The translations under genes and the position numbers were made by a program. The notes under the pieces were generated by a model. That model did no database searches, had not been told where the DNA came from, and saw only the letters and a program-made list of their open reading frames with translations. Of a stretch of DNA of 64,000 nt, positions 10,831-20,251 are shown in pieces. Numbering within the stretch: position 1 is the stretch's first letter; the number at the start of each line of letters is the position of its first letter. Where the stretch lies: positions 114,662,239 through 114,726,238 of the forward strand of contig OX578145.1 of the NCBI GenBank assembly GCA_951213105.1, given 5' to 3'. The stretch is from Amaurobius ferox (Eukaryota; Arthropoda; Arachnida; Araneae; Amaurobiidae).

Positions 10831-12010
10831 TGTTGATTACATTTTATGTCGATTACGACTATTTTGCTCCATGTTGCCATGTAAAGAAAATATAGAATTT
10901 CGAAGTATTCGCTCGAATTTAAAAAAAAAAAAATCTATCTGGGTCTAGATTTTTCGCTAACAAAGCCGGATAAAAAGTTTCGTGAAAATCCATTTATATT
11001 TGTGGTATCTATCGTGTCTACAAGAAATCGACCACAGACAGACCGGCATCACTCCAAAAATAGTCAAAACGTGTTCAGAAGGTCCTAAAACATATTGGCA
11101 TCAAAATCTCGAAATTGAAAATTTTCATGCCAACAGTACTTCCTCAATACTATGAGAAAGTAAATAGGCTTGACTGTATTAAGTAAATGCCAATCACAGA
11201 GATTTAAGTCATCGACCAAAGAATAAATTCTGTATTTAATAAAAAAAATTTCTTGTTCACACACAAAAAAAAATACTCGGCATTGATTCTTATTTCTTCA
11301 AAGCATAATAGGGAGCATATTTTTTTTAATGTACGTGCCAACTCTCACTTAAGAATGCAGAACATGTTCTCAGCAAGCCATGAACAAAGAAAACCAATCT
11401 GAATGATTTATTTATTCATCGCACACAGTACGAAATGTCAGAACGCATTCTGCAGTTCCAACACGTGATTTCGCGATTTTGCTGTTTGTCTATTCCTATG
11501 TTCGCGTAGGTGGATGAAAGCATGGAACCGGTTGATACCAGGTTGTCACCAGTTGATGACCAGATGCTAGTGAAATGCAACGTTAGGCATGCATACGCAA
11601 TTCAAACAAATGTCAAAATATAATGCAAAATATCTTTCACTTGACTTGAGCACTAACATTCTTATTTTTACTTTCTCGTACGTAGTATTGAGAAAGTATT
11701 TCCACGAAAATTTTCAATGTCGAGATTTTGATGCCAATATATGTTTCAAGACCTCCTGAACATGTTTTGACTATTTTTGGAGGGATGTCTGTCTGTCTAG
11801 TGTCTGTCGTCGATTTCTTGTGTATAGGATAGCTGCTACAAATATTATTGGATTTTCACGAAATTTTATACCTAGCTCTGTTATCGAAAAGTCTAGAACT
11901 AGATAGAAATTTCATTTTTTTCTTTCTTTTTTTTTTTAAATCGAGGTGAAGAAAACTTCGATATTGATTCAGAATTTTATATTTTCTTGACATGGCAACA
12001 TAGGACAAAA
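10830..12010. repeat. Inverted pair of repeat R2
   Basis: The right arm (about 11665-12010) begins TACTTTCTCGTACG(T)AGTATTGAGAAAGTA and runs through ATTTTGATGCCAATAT, GACTATTTTTGGAG and GTCGATTTCTTGT. The left arm (about 10830-11165) is its reverse complement, with TGGCATCAAAATCTCG, CCAAAAATAGTCAAAAC and ACAAGAAATCGACC. The spacer is ~0.5 kb without genes. A weaker fragment recurs at about 48700-48850. It could be a foldback element or two insertions in opposite directions. Confidence 0.65.
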
Positions 12011-12489
12011 ATTGATATAATCATGCATAAAAAGGAATTATTTATGGCCCAATGGCTTAATGATCGCGAGTATGTAATAGTTTCCATCACTGTTGTCAAA
12101 AATAGCCGTGATATAATTTTTGTGTTCGTGACATTATTGTCCCCCCCCCCCCTCCCGGGGAGGTACATTTTCAAATATGGCATTAATTGAAAGATTTTGT
12201 CAAAAGTGAAGCGTAACACGCTATAACTGTAATCATTTGGATTAACGATACAAAATTTTCAAAATTTTACTTGCAAAATTTGGGAAAAAAACTTACAAGC
12301 TACTTAATGGATTATGGTACGAGAAAGTCGAGTTAAGCCGCGCTTCAGTTAATTTATACATTTTTTTATACCAATAGGGTATAAAAAATATATAGATCAA
12401 TGTAAAGGAATCGAGAATAGAAAATCAAATTAAAATCCAAGCATTAAAGCTTTGCACGTGGACAAACCTTAAGCCTAAACAAATGAATT

Positions 12490-12605
12490 GTTCATTTCGA
12501 TAAAAATCTTCTTCAAGTCCAAGTATTTTATCAAAATGAACACAAAATGCATATTTCTGATATCAGTGATAGATTATATCTATAAATACTGATAACTTGG
12601 ACTAC
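12490..12605 (-). ncRNA. Structured Penelope-associated segment, locus 1
   Basis: Long inverted matches: GTTCATTTCGATAAAA (12490-12505) with TTTTATCAAAATGAAC (12526-12541); GTCCAAGT (12517-12524) with ACTTGGAC (12595-12602); TATCAGT (12561-12567) with ACTGATA (12588-12594), enclosing ATAGAT/ATCTAT. The first two pairings interleave (pseudoknot or alternative folds). On the minus strand, GTA precedes the GTCC stem, and TTGAAGA, a short hairpin and GAAA follow its partner, a hammerhead-like order with C3 replaced by U. The same scheme with different stem sequences occurs at 52894-53006 and 59751-59865. Confidence 0.55.
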
Positions 12606-12662
12606 ATGCATAAAGATTAAAAAATTATAGGAAACAAGAATACCTCAAAAAACACTGCAGTG

Positions 12663-12664
<2 letters not shown>

Positions 12665-12719
<55 letters not shown>
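12665..12719. repeat. (TA)n microsatellite, left flank of the Tigger element
   Basis: A 55-bp pure TA run ends at the first base of the Tigger terminal repeat. The TA run resumes on the other side (14935-14950), so the transposon sits inside a TA microsatellite. Confidence 0.95.
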
Positions 12720-12722
<3 letters not shown>

Positions 12723-14934
12723 TAGGTGCCGCTTAATGTGATCGCTTTGGGACAGATGCTACTTGATAACAATAACCGATTGATAACAATAAACAAAAAG
12801 TATCAGAAACATAAAATTTTGATTTTAAAAATTAATATTTACTGTATTTTTGCAGCTACTACAAATTTAAAAGATTCACTAAGATTTAAAAGATTCACAC
12901 AAACACTATTTTAAACAAATCGTTAAAATAGATCAATTAAAAAAAGTCTTTCAAAGTTGTCTGCCTTGTATTTTGTCTTAGCAAATTATTTATAAAACTT
13001 TCATATCTGTACTGTTCGCGAAAGTCCCCAGCAGTGCCTCTGTATTGCACCCCGAGTCCCAAAACACGGAGAGCCTCTCTCATTTCACTAGCAGTTGGAG
13101 GATTCTCAACAAGGTTTTCAGCTTCGTCCTCATCTTCATCCGATGCTTTTTCATCGTTTTCTTCGATAGAACACGGTACAGCTCGGCATACATCTTCATC
13201 AGTCATTGTTGTAGCCACTTGGGCGTTCTCATCTATAGACATCCATTCTGCAAAGTCATTTTCAGTCATGTCGGATGGTACAAGTACTGTTTCATCGAAT
13301 TCCGGTACATCCATACCTTCGTCCGCTTTAACGAATCCACCGTGCGAGAAACAGTTCTTAATTGTATTCTCGGACACTCGATCCCACGACATTGTCAAAA
13401 GATGGAGAGCCTGAAGGACATTCGTCTTCTTTGCTAACGCGTTTGCACTCAGTTGTTCCGTACCTTCCATATTTTCCAAACCCCTAGTGCGCATTTCTCC
13501 ACGGTAATACGCTTTCATTGCACGAATTATTCCTTGGTCACATGGTTGGATAAGTGATGTAGTGTTGGCAGGTAGGAGAATGATTTTGATATGCTTTAAT
13601 GTGACATTTACATCGTGGGCTCTGCAGTTATCGATGAGTACGACGATATTGTGATCTAATTCTTTGTCCCACTTTAGAAGCCATTCGCTGAATAGAGCAA
13701 CTGTCATCCACGCTGTTTTATTGGCAGCATAATCAACAGGCAATTTTTTAACACCCTTAAAGCATCTCGGCTTTTTGGTTTTTCCGATAACAAAGAGTTT
13801 CTTCTTCTTTCCAGTCATGCTCGCACAACAGAGAACAGTTATACGTTCTTTTGAAATTTTGCATCCCTTAGAGCTCTCGTTTTTGAACAGGTACGTATGC
13901 TCTGGCAAGGCACGAAAATAAAGTCCAGTTTCGTCAGCATTGTAGATGTTTTCGGGTGAATAATCAGCGATTATTTTCGGCCATTCTTCGGAAATCCATG
14001 ACTTTGCAGCTGGAAAAGCGGCATCCTTTTCTTCCCCATGGGTACGTTTGAACAAAATGTTCTCCCTTTTCCTCCAGCGATTAAACCATCCGTCTGTTGC
14101 GACGAAATTTTTTTTGCCCATTTTAGAAGCAAGATCTTCAGCTTTCTGCCGCATTAAAGGACCGTTTATGCGTGCATCCTTCTCCCTAACATTGGCAAAC
14201 CACAGTGTCAAAGCCGATTCGACTTCTCCACATTTCCCAGTACGTCTTCGCTTACAGTTCAAATTTGCGTTCAACTGCGCTTTATTTTCAATCTCGTCGC
14301 GATTCTTTAACATTTTACAGAGTAATGGCTGAGAGATTTTAAGTGCAGCAGCAGCATTTCTTTGACTCATCTTGGGTAAATTATCAAAACGTTTCAAAAT
14401 GTCAATTTTGTCCTTAACAGTTAAATCATTGCGTTTTTTTTCCATTGCTAAAATGCTTGACCATCTGCAATAAAGTTTGAAATGCAACTTTACAGAGAGA
14501 AAAAATTCTACAGCTTACAACAGTCCAAGAACTTTGCTTACTGATAAGAAAAGAACTCAACGCTTTTCCTACGCCCACACCATTCTCAAAGGGGGGAAAG
14601 GGGGAGAGAAATCACCATCTGCAGAGCTGGCGCCAAGCGCCGGGATTCCTGCACGTGCGATTTCTGCACAAAGGGCCCCTGTTTGGGGATTCTCCCTTTA
14701 CTTTTACGTATAAGGAGTTTGGATTTTTTGTTGAGAGAATGAAAAAAAAAATTCGAAAATGGTACAAGAACGACGAAAGTGAAGTGATAAAGTGATAACA
14801 ATAAACGAAGGCGCTGATTACAAAAACCGATTTTTTTAACATGTGTTAATATACAAGCGTTCGGGACTTCGCGATTCTGATAACATTAAACGAATGATAA
14901 CATTATCCGCGATCACATTAAGCGGCACCTACTG
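12720..14934 (-). mobile_element. Tigger/pogo-type DNA transposon, apparently complete
   Basis: A 2215-bp element. Its two ends are perfect inverted copies over 26 bp, starting CAGTAGGTGCCGCTTAAT. Target TA dinucleotides abut both ends. Subterminal GATAACAATAA/GATAACATTA motifs repeat on both sides and may be transposase-binding sites. It encodes one uninterrupted transposase on the minus strand. Intact ends plus an intact gene make it a candidate for recent or current mobility. Confidence 0.95.
12937..14445 (-). CDS. Tigger/pogo transposase (CENP-B-like, DDD)
   Basis: 502 codons from the ATG at 14445 (MEKKRNDLTVKDKIDIL). The N-terminus is a CENP-B-type helix-turn-helix (KMSQRNAAAALKISQPLLC, ~25-43), followed by a second CENP-B-box binding domain (GWFNRWRKREN, ~119-129). 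The catalytic core has D171 in IYNADETGLYF, D272 in VVLIDNCRAH and D303 in SLIQPCDQGIIRAMK. The 30 residues between the last two fit the Tigger range. An acidic tail follows (~400-450). No stop or frameshift. The frame extends 14 codons upstream of the ATG, but only from non-ATG codons. It cuts and pastes the element in the nucleus. It is antisense to nothing here and lies in the sense orientation of the host intron. Confidence 0.95.
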   Translation of the reverse strand: MEKKRNDLTVKDKIDILKRFDNLPKMSQRNAAAALKISQPLLCKMLKNRDEIENKAQLNANLNCKRRRTGKCGEVESALTLWFANVREKDARINGPLMRQKAEDLASKMGKKNFVATDGWFNRWRKRENILFKRTHGEEKDAAFPAAKSWISEEWPKIIADYSPENIYNADETGLYFRALPEHTYLFKNESSKGCKISKERITVLCCASMTGKKKKLFVIGKTKKPRCFKGVKKLPVDYAANKTAWMTVALFSEWLLKWDKELDHNIVVLIDNCRAHDVNVTLKHIKIILLPANTTSLIQPCDQGIIRAMKAYYRGEMRTRGLENMEGTEQLSANALAKKTNVLQALHLLTMSWDRVSENTIKNCFSHGGFVKADEGMDVPEFDETVLVPSDMTENDFAEWMSIDENAQVATTMTDEDVCRAVPCSIEENDEKASDEDEDEAENLVENPPTASEMREALRVLGLGVQYRGTAGDFREQYRYESFINNLLRQNTRQTTLKDFF

Positions 14935-14950
14935 TATATATATATATATA

Positions 14951-15781
14951 ATAGTAAATACATCAGCAAATTGAAAAAGGGGGGAGGTACAAAGGAAAGG
15001 GGGAAAAGAAAGGAGAGTGTTTACAGGAACGACAGAAAAAAGGTCGGGGGGGGGGGGATAGTGACCCCCCGTTCCCGGTTAAAGCACTTTTACTCTAGAA
15101 ACACTCCCTGTGCCTCTGTCTTCCTGAAGCACTCCTCCGTCCGATGAAATCTATGAAACATCCCGAAGTATATAGACCATGAAGCAAAAAAGGGGGCTTA
15201 AGATTGGAATAAACCTAACCTAATTACTCAATTTGGAAATCTAATTTGAGCAGTGGTATTTTCAGGAATGTTATAATAAATCATCTAAATCGATATAGAC
15301 GTCTCAACACTGAAAAAGAAGAACAGCAACACAGCGTCAATAAATTACTCAGGGAAGCAGCAAAAAGCAATTACCCACATCGTTATCTAAGGCACTATGT
15401 AGACTTGATATTTGACAGAAAGACAAACAGTTTTATTTGATGATAGCAGGTCGGTGAGATATGGTTGTGCGGCATGGCTTGTGGACTTCAAGAATTCTGT
15501 TGAGTAATTAGGTTAGGTTTATTCCAATCTTAAGCCCCCTTTTTTGCTTCATAGTCTATATACTTCGGGATGTTTCATAGATTTCATCGGACGGAGGAGT
15601 GCTTCAGGAAGACAGAGGCACCGGGAGTGTTTCTAGAGTAAAAGTGCTTTAACCGGGAACGGGGGGGGGTCACTATCCCCCCCCCGGCCTTTTTTCTGTC
15701 GTTCCTGTAAACACTCTCCTTTCTTTTCCCCCTTTCCTTTGTACCTCCCCCCCTTTTTCAATTTGATGATGTATTTACTAT
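14951..15781. mobile_element. Foldback-like element with ~280-bp terminal inverted repeats
   Basis: The left arm (14951-15230, starting ATAGTAAATACATCA) and the right arm (15501-15781) are nearly identical reverse complements. They include GC-rich blocks with G or C runs (about 15047-15059, 15661-15687) and GCTTTAACCGGGAACG. The 270-bp spacer holds a 64-codon frame (15246-15440) without recognisable motifs. The element lies only ~16 bp from the Tigger end, in the same TA tract. No transposase is encoded. Superfamily is undetermined. Confidence 0.85.
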
Positions 15782-16418
15782 TATATACCTGCTAAACATG
15801 AAAGAGCGGCAATGCGCCTTAATGTTATGAAGTGTTATGATTGTGTTTTTTGTATATCTTATTTTTAGATATTTTTCTAATATATATATATATATATATA
15901 TTCACTTTCGTGTGTTTAAAACATCTCCGAATATATATTGCGATATAAAAACAATTGGCTTGCGGTTCGACTTTATAATTTAGCAGCAGATCCTTTAAAT
16001 ATTACACACTACAATGTATCGCTCATTTTTGGACTTCCGCAACGGCATCGAAAAATGAAGTTCTTTATTATGTCCATTTGCGCATAGGGGATATGCTCTT
16101 TGCATTAGGCGCAGGAAACGTTCTGAATAGGGCTCCTAAATACTTCATAGGAGCCTATAGTATATAGGAGTCAAGAGGATATCTACGCGTGTGCGTGTGT
16201 GTAGGTTTGCGGTTTCATGGAAATATAAAAATTAGGTTGCTTGTGGATGATATGGCCAATATAGAGTCTAATTGTGCTAGATTGTTGAAATTAAGATTTG
16301 AATTTTGACCGTCGGTAGAACGTAGAATATAGTCTCCGCAAGTGACGGATTTCGATTGTTACTTATACGAATAAAATTTATGTATTTTGCTATTTTATAT
16401 AACTACCCTGCTTTAACT
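15782..16418. other. Gene-free stretch with short (TA)n
   Basis: AT-rich DNA with a TA run at about 15881-15901. GC rises modestly from 16020 to 16200, but no long frame is seen. It could be the body of the Helitron-like unit ending at 16445, but no matching TC-type 5' end was found. Confidence 0.4.
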
Positions 16419-16445
16419 CCCGCCAAAGGCGGGTATATTTTCTAG
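16419..16445 (+). mobile_element. Helitron-like 3' terminus (1)
   Basis: A 6-bp hairpin, CCCGCC-AAA-GGCGGG, at 16419-16433, eight bases before CTAG (16442-16445), followed by T. This is the classical 3' signature of Helitrons (hairpin, short spacer, CTRR, insertion before T). The 5' end was not located. Confidence 0.45.
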
Positions 16446-16576
16446 TGTGAAAATAATTTTGTATAGCCAGAACAGACATTCTTATAATCCAATCTAAAAT
16501 AAACAAATTAAATATTCCAATAGATTTTTTTTAATAATTATTTAGAATACAATTAAGATTTGCACATATTTTAAAT

Positions 16577-16600
16577 CCCGAGAAATGTCGGGCACGCTAG
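16577..16600 (+). mobile_element. Helitron-like 3' terminus (2)
   Basis: A second hairpin, CCCGA-GAAATG-TCGGG, then CACG and CTAG (16597-16600), followed by T. It is ~155 bp downstream of the first terminus. This suggests tandem or nested insertion, or readthrough to a second terminator. Confidence 0.4.
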
Positions 16601-16964
16601 TTATCCCATAATTTGTGATTGTGACATCATGGAAAAGAATCAAAATTCTGAAGCTCAGTTTAGCGACTCCTAAATCATTAGCCCGTTATTGATTGCGACT
16701 TTTCCCGAAACAATTCATCCATAAAACTTAAATTGACCGAAACTTTAAAAAAATGTTACTAAACATATTCGATTACTTCCGTACCGATTGCACAATAAAA
16801 TTATTTCATTCAATTAAAAGTGATTTAAATTCGCTCATGAAGGTCGTCTCGGTTTGTATTGGACTGTGCTGTGTGCATGCTATAGCCTTGGCAAAAACAT
16901 TTCATATACGAAAATATAATTTCTGTGGACACACAGGGAAAAAAAAAAGATCAGCTTGAAGTTA

Positions 16965-17470
16965 TGCGAATCGCACATTTCATTCTGTCTGTCTGTCCGT
17001 CTGTTCGCAGGATAATTGGCGTAAAAGTAACTTTATCGAAATGAAGTTTTAGTATGTTGGTGAGATGGTCTGTGGGATGTATGGGAATGAAAATGAATAA
17101 TATCACCAATTAGTCAATTAGTTTCTGATTTAACCCAGGTGGAAAAATGAAATACATTGAACCCTACGGGACTTCATTTTTCAAACATTTTTTAAGCGAA
17201 GTTAAAATTCCCAAATTGCTTCGAAAATTTTAGGAAATATTCAAATTAACACGTAAAATGTGTAAACAAATTTCAACAAAACATGTTGAGTAGTTTTTAA
17301 AATAAATATTGAAATAATAATTACAGCCATGATATATGAGGCGATCACGTGACTCATTGCAAAACAAAATATGGCTTCCATTTTTACCGCTGTTACCGTA
17401 GATATTTAAATTTATATTTAGAGTTGCTTCCGTCATAAAATTGCTTTATTTTCGCGTACTATCTGTGTAT
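16965..17470 (-). repeat. Dispersed repeat R1, copy C (reverse)
   Basis: Reverse-complement relative of copies A and B. Landmarks are ATGAAATACATTGAACCCTA, AAATTGCTTCGAAAATTTTA and TGTCTGTCTGTCCGTCTGTTCG. It is more diverged than A and B. No gene. Confidence 0.65.
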
Positions 17471-18150
17471 CTAAATTATGTTGCCTTAAACGGAATTCAG
17501 GGGATCGAAAGAATTTTCCGTCTTGAAAAGGTTTCCGTTTCGTGCAGGTCATTTCACCAGGAAAGCCAAGTTTAAAAGTTCAGCTGGAAATGCTGATAGT
17601 CCATATGTAATTGCTCACCTATACATCAGGCTTTAAAAATTCTGAAAAGTGTATTTAGATAAACCCGATTAATACTATATTATACCATAATAGTTAATTT
17701 AACTATTTTAAACAAGCAGTATACCCGTTTTTTGTACGGAGTATATAATATAAAAAAAACTTTAAATTCACAATCTTGTGCAAATTCCTATATAGTATAC
17801 TAAATGACATTGTTAATCAAAATATTTCATTAAAATTTTTAATTTAATGTTACTAAAAATAAGTTTAAGAATTTCTGTTCTCGCTATACAAAATTATCTT
17901 CACGGGCAAATATGAAGAATAAAAGATCCTGGTTCCGTTTGTAAATACATTTACAAAAAAGATGAAATTGAATCAATATATGTAAAATGAAAACGCTAAA
18001 ATTGTATGGGACCCGTGCTACTTATATTCGCAAATATTAGAAAATACACCTGTGTATTAGTAGGAGATTACACGTACTACATATGAATTTCTAAAATCTT
18101 TACCAAAATAAAACACTTATAATTTAAAAACTTACAATTAAAAAAATAAT
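17471..18150. other. Gene-free AT-rich stretch
   Basis: No long frame, hairpin or tandem repeat seen. Confidence 0.5.
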
Positions 18151-18154
18151 AATA

Positions 18155-18270
18155 ATAACGCCGAGGTGCATTTATTCGGGTCCTGAAGAATCTGCTTACC
18201 GAATTTCATGGTCGTACGATACTTAGGTTTCCCGCTACAGACTGGACACACATCTTTTATTATATAAGAC
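18155..18270 (+). repeat. 3' end of a dispersed element, copy 1
   Basis: The segment CGCCGAGGTGCATTTATTCG ... TTTCCCGCTACAGAC ... ACTTTTTATTATATAAGAC-type end recurs at about 54345-54475 with matching order. Two independent copies sharing this end suggest the tail of one transposon family. The class is not determined. Confidence 0.5.
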
Positions 18271-18284
18271 TAAAAGCAGACAAG

Positions 18285-18780
18285 GACAAAATATTGAGAT
18301 TGACTCTGGACGTGGAGGGGAGAAGGGCGTGTTTTCGACGCGCTCCCAACATGTCTAACGACGGCTTGACCCCCCAGGAGAGAAGGAATCTGGATGCTTT
18401 TTGGAAAAGCAGCTATACTAATAGCCCTATTGCTAGAGAGGCTGCTATGCTTATGGAACGGAGAGGTACTATCGTGCTCTTGGCCTCCTCTTTTTCTATT
18501 GGACGGCCCTCGATCCCTTTGATGTCGCCGCCTGTGTTCGGAAGGGAGTAGTTTGACTCGAACCTCGCCTTTGAGCCTTGTTTTTTCGGCCTTTGCCAAG
18601 TGAGCATTCCTCCGAATACTCAGTATTTTTTTCTGGTTGTCCTTCAAATTCTTTCTTTCTTTGGTTACAGTGTCTAGAAGGAATAGTGTGCCGACCGAGG
18701 CGAAAAACAGGTTCCCTAAAAACCGCCTCCGCCAGACGGCGTTGGTCTCGAATAAGCGGTTAAAAGCGGAGGAGTAAACA
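18285..18780 (+). pseudogene. GC-rich coding remnant, probable retroelement gag-like fragment
   Basis: An abrupt ~0.5-kb GC-rich island in AT-rich surroundings. The plus-strand frame gives MSNDGLTPQERRNLDAFWK (ATG at 18351) and continues through AREAAMLMERRGTIVLL to a stop at 18549-18551. A second protein-like stretch in another frame near 18690-18777 contains NRFPKNRLRQTALVSNKR and ends TAA. Composition looks coding, but no domain is recognised. An ORF1/gag remnant of a non-LTR element is my best guess. Confidence 0.4.
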
Positions 18781-19019
18781 TTGGGAATTTAATGCAAATG
18801 AAATGACCGATATCTTTGAAAATAATTGATGAATTTGTGTGAAATTTGGAGTAATTATTGCAAGTGGTATACACAAAAAGTCATTTGATTTTCAGAAAGA
18901 TTGATCTAGGGATATATTCGTATTTTTAAGTTTTATTTAACTTTATCTGTGGCCGTTCAAACTTTTGAGATCCAAAATAATCAAGTTCATTCATCACAGT
19001 AACGTGAGGACTTTACTTG

Positions 19020-19850
19020 TTTTTGGTATAACTCGAGAACAGGTGCATCTAAAAATTCGAAGTTAAGCATATCCTTGTCATTTGCTGTATATTTTAACTC
19101 TTTGTATTAAAAATCTCATCGATTTAGCCCGTCCTGAGCCCAACAAGAGGAATATATCGTTTTTTCGAGAATAATTCAAAATTCGGAGCATCTAGAATGT
19201 CTAAATTTAATATATCATTGTCCTTTGTAGCATATTATATTTCATCGCATTTCGAACCTTATCGGGCTAACCCGTCTTGGCCCGCCATAGAAATTTACTC
19301 GCTTTTTGAATAACTCGATCAAACGGAGTAGCTAAAAAATGTAAATTTAGTATATCATTTCCTTTTGGATGGATTTTAATTTAGATTTTGAACCCCTCGG
19401 GCTAGCCCGTTTTGGGTCCGCTGAAGAATGCATTCAAGAATAACTCGAGAACCGCAATAGCTAAAAATTCCAAGTTTAACATGTCGTTGGCTTTTGTGGT
19501 ATATTTAAGTTTCTTCGAATTTGAACTTTATCGGAAGTAGCCCGTCCTAGGCCCGACATAGGAATGGACCCGTTTTTTTAGAATAACTTAAAAATCGGGA
19601 CAGCTAAAAAATATAAATTTAGTACATCCTTATCTTTTGGGGAATATTTTAATCCCATCGATTTTGAACCGTATCGGGCAAACCCAATTTGGGTCCGCCT
19701 TAGAAATTCACTTTTGGGGGGTAATAACTATATAATCGGAGTATCTAAAAGTTCCAAGTTTAGAATGTCGTTGTCAATTGCGGTATATCTTAGCTCATTG
19801 GATTTAAAACCTTAACGGGCTAGCCAGATCTGTGTAAACGCACATTTGAT
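19020..19850 (+). repeat. ~139-bp satellite array, left arm
   Basis: About six diverged units with a period of ~134-141 bp, recognised by a GGGCTAGCCCGT(T/C)(T/C)TGGGCCCG-like block recurring near 19130, 19270, 19400, 19540, 19682 and 19822, and by CTAAATTTAGTATATCATT-like blocks between. In the best unit, CGGGCTAGCCCG (19398-19409) is a perfect palindrome. The array is inverted relative to 21340-22380. Confidence 0.8.
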
Positions 19851-19867
19851 CGTCGACCTTCCTTATC

Positions 19868-20251
19868 CTAGATCTTGACTACGCGTATATGCAAGAGAAT
19901 TAAATAATGCAGAACCAGTCATTAGCAAAATGCAACTCACAGACCACAGAGTTTTGTTTAGAACTGTATCTGCACGAGGAATTACTTTGTCCATTGAGCT
20001 CTCAGTTCATCGTTGTCAGGAGCTTTAATTAGAGAATATTTGCCTCTGAAATTTTTGTAACCTGTTTTACATTCAGGTACGAAGCGGTGTCTGTCATTCA
20101 CTTTCTTTTTAGAATTTGAGGACATGCTTCGTCGACTATAAAAACTATTAAATATGTTGATAGATCTATTAGAAAACTGATATAGTATGGCTATAAAAAC
20201 AGCCCTTTTTAATCCAAATATAGAAACAAAACTATAGATTTTCAACGTCAA
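19868..20251 (-). pseudogene. THAP-domain transposase N-terminus, frameshifted
   Basis: The frame from about 20128 reads MSSNSKKKVNDRHRFVPECK, then SLIKAPDNDELRAQWTK. This is the start of a THAP zinc finger, a DNA-binding domain of P-element-like transposases. The first Cys of the C-x(2-4)-C pair appears to be Phe. A one-base deletion after WTK (at about 19983) shifts the frame; in the next frame VIPRADTVLN continues the THAP consensus to a stop near 19869. No catalytic region remains. A THAP-containing host gene remnant is the alternative. Confidence 0.6.

Noticed and set aside
12494..12605. HDV-like ribozyme for the structured segment
   Set aside because: The interleaved stems resemble the topology, but the junction between the first two strands is too long and no P3 hairpin lies between P2 and P1'.
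15215..15232. AACCTAACCTAATT / TTAGGTTAGGTTT resembling arthropod telomere repeats
   Set aside because: Only two units, and part of the inverted arms of a transposable element.
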